Assembly: GCA_903834675.1 (NCBI GenBank)
Contig: CAILKC010000697.1
Span: 1 to 18,833 of the forward strand
DNA: 18,833 bases
From: an uncultured Victivallales bacterium
Lineage (GTDB): Bacteria > Verrucomicrobiota > Lentisphaeria > Oligosphaerales > JAFGRS01
Reading direction: 5' to 3'
How positions within the stretch are numbered: the stretch's first letter is position 1; each line of letters begins with the position of its first letter. The position numbers and the translations under genes were made by a program. Below the pieces are notes generated by a model, which worked only from the letters and a program-made list of their open reading frames with translations, did no database searches and was not told the DNA's origin. Of the stretch, positions 1 through 6,869 are shown piece by piece.

Positions 1-1047
1 CAGCCCGTGCCCTGGCAGGTGGTCACGCCCGAGACCCTGCCGCTGGCCGTGGCCGAGGCTCTCGACCCGCAACGCTTCAACCGGAAGGCCAAGGACCTAT
101 TGTTCGATTACGCCTGCGTGCATGGATTGCCGAACTTCTTCGGGCCGTTGCTGGAGCTTAAGTACAGCCGGGCGCGAGAGGTTGAGCGGACCCGGGACGA
201 GGTCATGAACACCTACCTGCGCGAGGTCCGTGGGCACCGGCACGATGAACTCTACGCGAAGGTCGCCCGCCATGGCGTCGACTTCCGCAACGTGCTGAAC
301 CAAACGCCGTTGATGCTGGCCGCCTACGCGGGCAACGAGGAGCTGGCACGCCGCCTCGTCGGTGACGGGGCGGACCTGACCCTGCGCGACAACTGGGGCC
401 GCACGGCGCTGCAAGTGGCCTTACGCCGGGCCTACCTGGAACCGCCCTTCGCGGCCGGACACATCGGCGCGCTCTACGAACTTCTCGCCCCCGCCTCGAT
501 CCGTGTGCGTCTGCACGACCGCCTGGTCAAGATCGACCGGCAACAGATCGAGTTCTTCATCCTGAACTGCATGATCGCCTTGTTGCAAGAGGTCCTGGAC
601 CCGGTGTCGTGGCGCCAGGCCGGGGTCTTTGCCTGCGCGGACTTCCTGCGGCTACTCGAGGTGTTTCCCGACCGGGTGGTGCCGCCCTGGCGCAAGAAGC
701 GGTCCTACGTCAACGGGGTGCTGGCGCGCAACGAGGTGCGCCGTCCGGAACGTTGGAACCGGGAGTTGTTGTACCGCGTGCAACTGGGCAAGTACGTCCT
801 GAACCCACTGGTGCAGATCGAGGTAGGAGAAAGCTGGCAGGGGGTGTACAAGATCGCCAACCTGAGCGCCTATTCGGGCGCCACGGAGGATCCGATCACG
901 GTGCGGTTCGCGGAGTTTGTGCAGGCGCTTGAGCCGCAGTTGACGCACTTCCTGGACCAGAAGCGCGCCGGGGCGGCAGAGGCCGCGGGGGCGGGACCGG
1001 TCGTGGAGCTTGACCTGGCGCCGAGCCTGCCACTGGGGGTGACCTGA
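1..1047 (+). CDS. Ankyrin-repeat protein, 5'-truncated by window edge
   Basis: The reading frame is open to the first base, so the GTG at 7 is probably internal and the true start lies outside the window. The visible 348 residues contain about two ankyrin-like repeats around residues 98-142 (counted from the GTG), with the signatures TPLMLAAYAGNEELARRLV and GADLTLRDNWGRTALQVAL. Ankyrin repeats are protein-protein interaction modules, so a binding or scaffold role is likely. The flanks, residues 20-95 (rich in charged helices) and the roughly 200 residues after the repeats, match no family I recognise. The tail ends in an Ala/Gly/Pro-rich stretch. No signal peptide or membrane segment is visible, so a cytoplasmic protein is likely. 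It may be the C-terminal part of a larger multidomain protein. The stop is 41 nt from the convergent isomerase gene, with a stem-loop between. Confidence 0.75.
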   Translation, partial: QPVPWQVVTPETLPLAVAEALDPQRFNRKAKDLLFDYACVHGLPNFFGPLLELKYSRAREVERTRDEVMNTYLREVRGHRHDELYAKVARHGVDFRNVLNQTPLMLAAYAGNEELARRLVGDGADLTLRDNWGRTALQVALRRAYLEPPFAAGHIGALYELLAPASIRVRLHDRLVKIDRQQIEFFILNCMIALLQEVLDPVSWRQAGVFACADFLRLLEVFPDRVVPPWRKKRSYVNGVLARNEVRRPERWNRELLYRVQLGKYVLNPLVQIEVGESWQGVYKIANLSAYSGATEDPITVRFAEFVQALEPQLTHFLDQKRAGAAEAAGAGPVVELDLAPSLPLGVT

Positions 1048-1078
1048 CGGGACCGCGGACGACGGCGATGCCCCCTCC

Positions 1079-1097
1079 GGCGCCTGGGTCAGGCGCC
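1079..1097. terminator. Stem-loop at convergent gene junction
   Basis: A perfect 8-bp inverted repeat, GGCGCCTG / CAGGCGCC, with a GGT loop at 1087-1089 lies between the ankyrin gene (+) and the isomerase gene (-). The isomerase stop codon (1089-1091) lies in the loop and 3' arm. There is no T-tract on either side, so this would be a non-canonical bidirectional terminator or an mRNA-end stabilising hairpin. The structure is seen directly; the function is inferred. Confidence 0.45.
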
Positions 1098-2549
1098 CTG
1101 CCCCGTCACCACGACCGCCTCGATACCGAGGCACTCGGCGACGCGGCTCACGGCGCGGGCACGGTGCCCGAGGCCCAGGGCGAAGTGATGCGTCGGTCCC
1201 TCAGCCACCCAGCGTCTGAGGAAGGTGCGCACATCGGGCTTGAAACGGCCGTGGGTGTTGGTGTTGCCGGTCGGCGGAATGGGCCAGCGTACCGACTCGC
1301 CCTCGGCAATCACAAACTTGAGTTTCCCATCCGCCTTGACGCCCAGGCCCAGCATGGTGATGGGCCCCTCCTTGATGCGAAACTCGACGCTGGCGCCAAA
1401 GCCGGGCTTGCCGTGGTACTTCTTCAGGCTGCGCAAGACCGGACGTCCATCGGCGATGTTGAGATGGTGCGGCCCATCGTGACCCACCAGGACCGAGTCC
1501 CGGGTGAAGTCAACCGGGTGGAACTCGGCGAAGCTGCCCCCGATCTCGAGCCGGTCGAGGATGAGCATGGCCAGGCAGGTCTTAAGGTCGTATTCGCCGC
1601 ACATGGGGAAGCCGGCCGCGCCCAGCAGGGAGTTGCCGACGATGAGGTTGGTGACGACCTTACGCAGGTCGGAGCCGGGCTCGCCCTCGTAGTAGTAGGC
1701 CAGGCCGTCAAGGCGCTTCTCGGCCACGAACTCATCCAGGGCGACGGCGACCTGGGCGGCCGTGGCCAGGTCGGCGTCGGTGAGGCGGGTGGTAATGGGG
1801 TCTGACTGCGGCTCGGGGGTGTCGAAGAAGCCGAGTATCTGCTCGCGCTTGGCGGCGACAGCGGCGGCGCTGACGGTGCGGTAGTGGCGCAGTATCTCGT
1901 CGGCTTCGCAGAGCACGACGTGGCAACCGCAGGCCGCCGTGATCGCGGTCGGATCGGCGTGCATGTCGAGCATCGCCTCCAGCACGTGCCCCATCAGCCC
2001 GATGCGGGCGCGCTTGAGGTCGTGAAGCACCTTGGCGACCTGACACCATTCGGCCAGGTCCGCCTCGGCTTCGGGGTCATCATAAAGCGTGCCCAGGATG
2101 ACGGGGGGGGGCCGACGGCCCAAGCGGATGGCGACGCCGGTGAACTCGGGAACCGAGCAGACATCGTCATTGCAGAGCTGCATGTAGGTGCTGCCGCGCT
2201 CGTAGTCCATGGCGGCCATGGGCTGCAGGGCCACCAGGATGATCGGCAGGTGCAGCTCGCGGGCCAGGATGCCAAAGGTTGACGAGGTGGCGTAGGTGAC
2301 CATGTCGACCAAGAGCAGGTCGAGGTCGGCCGCCTGGATCCGGGGCAGGATGTCGTAGGCGGCCTGCGCCTGGTCGATCATGCCGAAGCGTAGCACCTCC
2401 ACGTGGTGCTGCTCGACCCGTTTGGCAAGCACCTCGAACTTGCCCATGAGTTCAGCGAGCAGTCCCTCGAACTGGGCCCAGTAGGTATGGTGTCCCACCG
2501 CCACGACGCCGAGGCGCGCCGTGAGCGGTTTCCGTCGGTCGACAGACAT
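1089..2549 (-). CDS. L-arabinose/L-fucose isomerase family protein
   Basis: A 486-residue protein resembling the AraA/FucI superfamily of ketol isomerases, which interconvert aldoses and ketoses with a divalent metal in the cytoplasm. The N-terminal half is a Rossmann-like region (VVAVGHHTYW near the start, then LLLVDMVTYATSSTFG). The C-terminal half carries the expected metal and catalytic positions: Glu319 in CGEYDLKT, Glu342 in FAEFHPVDF, His357 in VGHDGPHHLN and His454/455 in GPTHHFALGLGH. These correspond to the two Glu and two His of AraA, so it should be active. Two in-frame ATGs exist (2555 and 2549). I chose 2549 because AGGAGG at 2558-2563 is 8 nt from it but only 2 nt from 2555. 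The protein is too divergent from classical AraA for the substrate to be assigned; many PVC genomes carry several such paralogues. It is divergently transcribed from the flavoprotein gene at 2827. Confidence 0.85.
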   Translation of the reverse strand: MSVDRRKPLTARLGVVAVGHHTYWAQFEGLLAELMGKFEVLAKRVEQHHVEVLRFGMIDQAQAAYDILPRIQAADLDLLLVDMVTYATSSTFGILARELHLPIILVALQPMAAMDYERGSTYMQLCNDDVCSVPEFTGVAIRLGRRPPPVILGTLYDDPEAEADLAEWCQVAKVLHDLKRARIGLMGHVLEAMLDMHADPTAITAACGCHVVLCEADEILRHYRTVSAAAVAAKREQILGFFDTPEPQSDPITTRLTDADLATAAQVAVALDEFVAEKRLDGLAYYYEGEPGSDLRKVVTNLIVGNSLLGAAGFPMCGEYDLKTCLAMLILDRLEIGGSFAEFHPVDFTRDSVLVGHDGPHHLNIADGRPVLRSLKKYHGKPGFGASVEFRIKEGPITMLGLGVKADGKLKFVIAEGESVRWPIPPTGNTNTHGRFKPDVRTFLRRWVAEGPTHHFALGLGHRARAVSRVAECLGIEAVVVTGQGA

Positions 2550-2557
2550 GCGCATAT

Positions 2558-2563
2558 CCTCCT
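2558..2563 (-). promoter_or_regulatory. Ribosome binding site of the isomerase gene
   Basis: A perfect AGGAGG on the minus strand, 8 nt before the ATG at 2549 and only 2 nt before the ATG at 2555. It decides the start in favour of the second ATG. Confidence 0.75.
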
Positions 2564-2632
2564 GACCGCAGAGCTCGCTTCCACCCCCGCCCGCCGGGTC
2601 CCGCCGGGCGCCTGGACTAGCAAGGCGAAAAA

Positions 2633-2651
2633 CGGCGTACTATACACGCCG
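2633..2651. promoter_or_regulatory. Operator-like dyad over a possible -10 box
   Basis: CGGCGT (2633-2638) and ACGCCG (2646-2651) form a perfect 6-bp dyad with a 7-nt spacer. On the minus strand the spacer contains TATAGT (2644-2639), a good -10 hexamer for the isomerase gene, placing the start of transcription about 80 nt upstream of its ATG. No convincing -35 is seen. A repressor bound here would block the isomerase promoter. On the plus strand CATAAT at 2695-2700 is a weak -10 candidate for the flavoprotein gene. A second small hairpin, CGCCCG/CGGGCG, sits at 2588-2610 in the presumed isomerase leader. The dyad is seen; its role is inferred. Confidence 0.3.
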
Positions 2652-2826
2652 GCTGCGGTAGTGGTTCGCATCCTCTTGGAGCTGTGCTAAAGTACATAAT
2701 GCGGTTGGCCGGGTTGACGACTCGCCCGGGGTCGCTGTGCATTGCTGCGGATGATGTCGCCCGCCGGTCCGGTACGGCTCCGTTGCCGCACCGATAGGCC
2801 GCACAATTCAATACCGGGGGGTCGTA

Positions 2827-4257
2827 ATGACCAGTGTTCCTCAGATCATCCAGGGTGGCATGGGCGTCGCCGTGTCCAACTGGTGTTTGGCTCAGACGGT
2901 TTCCCGCCTGGGGCAACTTGGGGTCGTCTCCGGCACGGCGCTGGACCAGATTCTGGCGCGGCGTCTGCAGGATGGGGACCCGGGGGGACACATGCGTCGG
3001 GCTCTGCAGAGTTTTCCGTATCCGCGCGTCGCACAGCGCATTCTGGATACTTGTTTTGTGCCCGGCGGGAAGGGCCGCGCCGCCCCCTACCGGCTGTTTG
3101 GCATCCATTCGGTCGAGAGCACCCGCTGGCTGCAGGAGCTGTGTATGGCGGGGAATTTCGTGGAGATTTTCCTGGCGCGCGAAGGGCACTCGAATCCGGT
3201 GGGTATCAACTATCTTGAGAAGATCCAGTTGCCGCACCTGCCCTCGATCTACGGCGCTATGCTGGCGGGGGTGGCGGTGATCATCGTCGGGGCCGGTATC
3301 CCGATGGAAATGCCGACGGTCCTCGATGCGTTGGCCAGTCATCGGACGGCCAGCTACCCGGTGCGGGTCACCGGCGCGCCCTCCGGCACGGCCTTCCGCA
3401 CCACCTTTGACCCCGCCGGGTTCGATGCCGAAGCCGCGGCTAGCCCCCCGGAGGTGCAGCGGCCAGATTTTCTGCCGATCGTGTCGTCGGACGTGCTCGC
3501 GTCAGTCATGGTAAAGCGCACGCGCGGCGAGATCGCCGGGTTCATTGTCGAGGGAAACCGCGCGGGTGGCCATAACGCCCCGCCCCGCGGTCCCTTGCGC
3601 CTGACGCCCGAGGGGGAACCGATATACGGCCCGCGCGACACCGTGGATATGGCGGCGATGCGGGCCTTGGGGTTGCCGTTTTGGCTGGCGGGTTCGTACG
3701 GTTCGCCTGAGCGCCTGCAGGAGGCGTTGGCGGAGGGGGCTGCGGGGGTCCAGGTGGGCACTGCCTTCGCGCTCTGCACGGATTCGGGCCTGGCGCCGGA
3801 GGTGAGGAAGGCGCTGGTGCGCAAGGCGCTCGCCGGCGAGGCCAAAGTCTTTACCGACCCGTGCGCCTCGCCCACCGGCTTTCCGTTCAAGGTCGCCTGT
3901 CTTGAAGAGACGCTTTCCGAGACCGATGTGTACCAGCGGCGGCACCGGCTCTGTGACCTGGGTTTCCTGCGCGAGCCGTACCTCCGGGAGGATGGCACCA
4001 TCGGTTATCGCTGCCCCGCGGAGCCGCCGTCGTCCTACCTGGCCAAGGGTGGCAAGGAGGAGGACTTGGCCGACCGGAAGTGCCTCTGTAATGCGTTGGT
4101 CGCCAACGTGGGCATGCCGCAGCGGCTGCGGGACGGTACCGACGAGCCCTGCCTGGTCACCATGGGCGACGACGCCACGGACATCAGTCGCTTCTGCACC
4201 GCGGAACACCCCGACTTCAGCGCGGCGGACGTCATTCGCGTGCTGCTTGGCGGCTGA
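2827..4257 (+). CDS. Nitronate monooxygenase / FabK-like FMN flavoprotein with Cys-rich tail
   Basis: A 476-residue TIM-barrel flavoprotein of the nitronate monooxygenase (2-nitropropane dioxygenase)/FabK/PfaD superfamily. The N-terminus has the expected PQIIQGGMGVAVSNW strand-loop, and the FMN/catalytic segment GNRAGGHNAPPRGP places the conserved His at residue 249. Phosphate-binding glycines follow in LAGSYGS (about 287-293) and GVQVGTAFA (307-315). The family oxidises alkyl nitronates or reduces enoyl substrates using FMN; which applies here cannot be told. At 476 residues it is longer than usual simple members (about 320-360). The extra C-terminal 120 residues hold seven cysteines (358, 376, 396, 419, 421, 442, 457), including CLC and CDLG motifs, which might bind a metal or an Fe-S cluster. 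The start is supported by GGGGGG at 2816-2821, 5 nt upstream. It appears to be a single-gene unit, convergent with cysS. Confidence 0.87.
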   Translation: MTSVPQIIQGGMGVAVSNWCLAQTVSRLGQLGVVSGTALDQILARRLQDGDPGGHMRRALQSFPYPRVAQRILDTCFVPGGKGRAAPYRLFGIHSVESTRWLQELCMAGNFVEIFLAREGHSNPVGINYLEKIQLPHLPSIYGAMLAGVAVIIVGAGIPMEMPTVLDALASHRTASYPVRVTGAPSGTAFRTTFDPAGFDAEAAASPPEVQRPDFLPIVSSDVLASVMVKRTRGEIAGFIVEGNRAGGHNAPPRGPLRLTPEGEPIYGPRDTVDMAAMRALGLPFWLAGSYGSPERLQEALAEGAAGVQVGTAFALCTDSGLAPEVRKALVRKALAGEAKVFTDPCASPTGFPFKVACLEETLSETDVYQRRHRLCDLGFLREPYLREDGTIGYRCPAEPPSSYLAKGGKEEDLADRKCLCNALVANVGMPQRLRDGTDEPCLVTMGDDATDISRFCTAEHPDFSAADVIRVLLGG

Positions 4258-4272
4258 ACCCCGGCGGCAGTG

Positions 4273-4306
4273 GCTCCCGGCGAACCGAGACCCGGTTCGC
4301 GGGAGC
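4273..4306. terminator. Bidirectional terminator-like hairpin
   Basis: A 14-bp stem: 4273-4287 pairs with 4293-4306 with a single bulged G in the 5' arm and a 5-nt loop (4288-4292). It fills the 58-nt gap between the convergent flavoprotein and cysS stop codons. There is no T-tract, as at the other convergent junctions here. This is the strongest stem in the window. Confidence 0.6.
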
Positions 4307-4315
4307 AGGCGTCAG

Positions 4316-5722
4316 TCAGCCACGACGGGCACGGGGACCCTTGGGGGTGTCCTCGATCACCCATCCTGCCGCGGCCAACTGGTCACGAAGCCGATCGGCC
4401 AGGGGGAAATCCTTCGCTCTGCGCGCGGCCTGCCGCTCGGCAGCCAGTGCCAGGATGCGCTCTGGGACGGCCTCGGCGTCGTCAGGGGAGAGTATCGCCA
4501 AGACCGCGTCCATACTCCGCAGCGCCTCGAGCACCGCGGTCGCGGCGGCGCCGGGGACGTCGCCGCCGTCGAGCAGGCGGTTGATCTCCCGGACCAGGTC
4601 GAAGAGCGCGGCCAGGGCGGCGGAGATATTGAGGTCGTTCTCCAGGGCCGCACGGAAGACAGCGAGGGCCTTGGTGGTCGCGGCGCCCGCCGCGCCGGAG
4701 CCCTTTCCCGGCAGACGCTCGGCCTCCGCGAGGCGCGCGCGGAAGGCATCCAGGCGTTGCAGGGCGGCGCGGGCGTCATCGCAGCCGCGGAAGGAGAAAT
4801 CCAAGGCCTGGCGGTAGTGCGTGGCCAGCAGCACGTAGCGGACCTCCCGGCCGCTGTAGCCGCGTGCGAGCACATCGCCGAGGGTGTGGAAGTTCCCCAG
4901 CGACTTGGACATCTTCTTGCCGTCCACCACCAGATGCGCGCAATGCAGCCAGACATTGACGAAGCGGCAGCCGTTGGCGGCCTCACTCTGCGCGATTTCG
5001 TCCTCGTGGTGGGGGAACAGGTTATCGATGCCACCGCAGTGGATATCGAAGTGGGGGCCGAGGTAGCGACTGCTCATGGCCGAGCACTCGATGTGCCATC
5101 CAGGGCGACCCTTGCCCCAGGGGCTATCCCAGCCGACCTCGCCATCGGCCTCGGTCCACGCCTTCCAGAGGGCGAAATCCGCCACGGATTCCTTGGCGTA
5201 CTCATCATGGCTGACGCGGCTTCCGGCACGCATCTGCTCGGGGTCAATATGAACGAGTTGCCCATAGGTCGGCCAGCGAGCGATGGAGAAGTACACCGAC
5301 TGATCGTCGGCCCGGTAGGCAAAGCCCTTGTCGAGCAGCGTCTGGATCAGGCGGATCATCTCGGGGATGTGCTCCGTGGCGGCGGGGTAGACGTCCGCCG
5401 GGGCGAGGCGCAGGCGCCGACTATCCGCAAAGAATGCATCCTTGAATCGCTGCGTGAAAGGCGCCAGGCCGACCCCCGCCGCGCGGGCGTCGCGGATCGT
5501 CTTGTCGTCCACATCGGTGAGATTCATCACATGCCGAACCCGGTAGCCGCAGAACAGCAGCGTGCGCTTGAGCAGATCCTCGAAGATATAGGCGCGGAAG
5601 TTGCCGATGTGAGCGACGTTGTAGACGGTTGGCCCGCAGGTGTAAAGACCCACGCTGCCGGCCTGGATGGGCTCAAACAGTTCCTGGCGTCGCGTCAACG
5701 AGTTGTGGAATTCAAGGGCCAT
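4316..5722 (-). CDS. cysS: Cysteinyl-tRNA synthetase
   Basis: A 468-residue class I aminoacyl-tRNA synthetase that charges tRNA-Cys with cysteine in the cytoplasm. The class I signatures are present: AHIGN (HIGH-type, residues 37-41) and KKMSKS (about 269-274). The zinc-site ligands that select cysteine are visible as Cys29 (YTCGPTVY), Cys213 (HIECSAM), His238 and Glu242 (FPHHEDEIAQSEA). The C-terminal helical DALR-like region and anticodon-binding end are present, including AERQAARRAKDFPLADRLRDQL. The length matches bacterial CysRS (E. coli 461). The frame extends upstream to an ATG at 5809, but the MALEFHNSLT start at 5722 is where family homology begins, and an AGGA precedes it by about 9 nt. 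It is divergent from the MmcB-like gene. Confidence 0.98.
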   Translation of the reverse strand: MALEFHNSLTRRQELFEPIQAGSVGLYTCGPTVYNVAHIGNFRAYIFEDLLKRTLLFCGYRVRHVMNLTDVDDKTIRDARAAGVGLAPFTQRFKDAFFADSRRLRLAPADVYPAATEHIPEMIRLIQTLLDKGFAYRADDQSVYFSIARWPTYGQLVHIDPEQMRAGSRVSHDEYAKESVADFALWKAWTEADGEVGWDSPWGKGRPGWHIECSAMSSRYLGPHFDIHCGGIDNLFPHHEDEIAQSEAANGCRFVNVWLHCAHLVVDGKKMSKSLGNFHTLGDVLARGYSGREVRYVLLATHYRQALDFSFRGCDDARAALQRLDAFRARLAEAERLPGKGSGAAGAATTKALAVFRAALENDLNISAALAALFDLVREINRLLDGGDVPGAAATAVLEALRSMDAVLAILSPDDAEAVPERILALAAERQAARRAKDFPLADRLRDQLAAAGWVIEDTPKGPRARRG

Positions 5723-5836
5723 ATGAAGGTGTCCTATGCCAGCGGGTCGGAGGCGCAAACCCACGTTCCGGGTGGGCCGACCGGCGACCGGACTAGTATA
5801 GCTGTGCAACCGTCATGCTGCCGCGTTTCAGGGAGC

Positions 5837-5864
5837 TTGAATGCATCGAAATCCCCGCAATATT
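5837..5864 (+). promoter_or_regulatory. Weak sigma70-like promoter candidate
   Basis: TTGAAT (5837-5842), a 16-nt spacer and AATATT (5859-5864) lie about 100 nt upstream of the MmcB-like start, inside a locally AT-richer patch of the 242-bp divergent gap 5723-5964. On the other strand TATACT (5800-5795) could serve cysS, but it has no matching -35. Promoter consensus in this group is uncertain. Confidence 0.2.
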
Positions 5865-5964
5865 CCACCCCGTCCGGCAGGCGCTCCGGCAGGGGGTTCG
5901 GGCTTGCGCTAGATCAGGCCTATCCGGCGGCGAAGAGTGTAGTGGCACCGCAGACGAGGGCATC

Positions 5965-6831
5965 ATGAGCCAGCAAATGCAGTTTACCTGGGAGCGCGGC
6001 ACTGCGGCGGCGCCTGAGTCTGCGCTTGAAGAGACCGTCGCGAGCTCCGGCTCGACCCGCCGACAGGCCATCCGCCGCGCGGCCTTGCGCTGGCTGGAGC
6101 AGACGGCCGTGCCGACCGGGGTGGCGACGCACGTGGTCACCCGCATCCAGCGCACCCGGGCGGATGTTGCCGCCTTCTGGAGTGAACCCGTGCGCAACCA
6201 CGCCTGCGAGGGGCCGGATCGCATCCTGAGCCCGGTGCGCACTGCGATCATCCAGTGCTATGCCGAGCGGGAGGAGTGCTGGCCCGACTGTACGCGGTCC
6301 CAGGAGATGCTGCCCAAGCTCAAGGTCCTCAAGAGCGAACTGGCCGAGCTGGAAGCCGCGATCCGCAAGGAGGAGCCGAGCCTGCGCGACACCAACGCGC
6401 TCTTCGAGGAATACGCGGTATGGCGCTACGAGGACAGTCATAACCGCCGCTACCACCAGTTGCGCCGTTCCATCAGCCGGGTCGAGGGCAGCCTCTACGA
6501 CGGGACCTCGTTCGAGCGCATCCGCAGCGCCCAACTGGCGGACCATCTGTACCTGGCGGTGCCCGCAGGGCTGGTAGAGGCCTCGGAGCTGGCCGACGGC
6601 TGGGGTTTGCTCTGGGTCGAGGACGACCTGACGGTTCGCGTCGTCGTCGAGGCAGAGGCACGCGAGTGCCTGCTTGCCAACCGCTTCCACCTGGTGCAGA
6701 ACATCGCGGCAGCGGCCAAGGTCAGCGAGTTGTTGGCCAATGGCGTGGCGTGGCGCGAGGAGACCGTGATCCTGGCCCGGCCCATGCATCGGCGGCGCAC
6801 CCAGGAGACGGTCCGTCTCTCGGCCCTCTGA
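5965..6831 (+). CDS. MmcB-like (PD-(D/E)XK fold) protein with insertion and altered active site
   Basis: A 288-residue soluble protein. Segments line up in order with the MmcB-type DNA-repair nuclease family: helix TRRQAIRRAALRWLEQ (31-46), the strand motif TRADVAAF (64-71; the family motif is RADV), IIQCYAEREECWPDC (95-109) where the family usually has an E-x-K strand followed by S-x-x-D-F, and DHLYLAVPAGLV (193-204) plus GWGLLWVEDD (212-221), the typical AVP and GLxVxD strands. The E-x-K residues appear replaced by Gln97 and Tyr99, and roughly 80 residues, including a coiled-coil-prone stretch (LPKLKVLKSELAELEAAIRK), are inserted between strand and AVP motif. Cys98, Cys105 and Cys109 cluster at the old active site. 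I chose ATG 5965 over the upstream 5815 ATG because GAGGG precedes it by about 5 nt and the upstream extension looks non-coding. The next gene starts 38 nt downstream. Family placement is by eye and moderately sure. Confidence 0.6.
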   Translation: MSQQMQFTWERGTAAAPESALEETVASSGSTRRQAIRRAALRWLEQTAVPTGVATHVVTRIQRTRADVAAFWSEPVRNHACEGPDRILSPVRTAIIQCYAEREECWPDCTRSQEMLPKLKVLKSELAELEAAIRKEEPSLRDTNALFEEYAVWRYEDSHNRRYHQLRRSISRVEGSLYDGTSFERIRSAQLADHLYLAVPAGLVEASELADGWGLLWVEDDLTVRVVVEAEARECLLANRFHLVQNIAAAAKVSELLANGVAWREETVILARPMHRRRTQETVRLSAL

Positions 6832-6869
6832 TCCAACCCTGTGCCCTGCTGACTTTCGGAGCCGTACGG

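Noticed and set aside
5815..5964. Fifty-residue N-terminal extension of the MmcB-like protein
   Set aside because: It overlaps the cysS promoter region and lacks a ribosome-binding site; the ATG at 5965 has GAGGG upstream.
3902..5968. Plus-strand open frame of 688 codons
   Set aside because: It overlaps the end of the flavoprotein gene and all of cysS in antisense; composition is skewed and no family is recognisable.
6666..6869. N-terminal extension of the membrane protein
   Set aside because: It runs inside the MmcB-like gene in another frame; the hydrophobic first helix starts right at ATG 6870.
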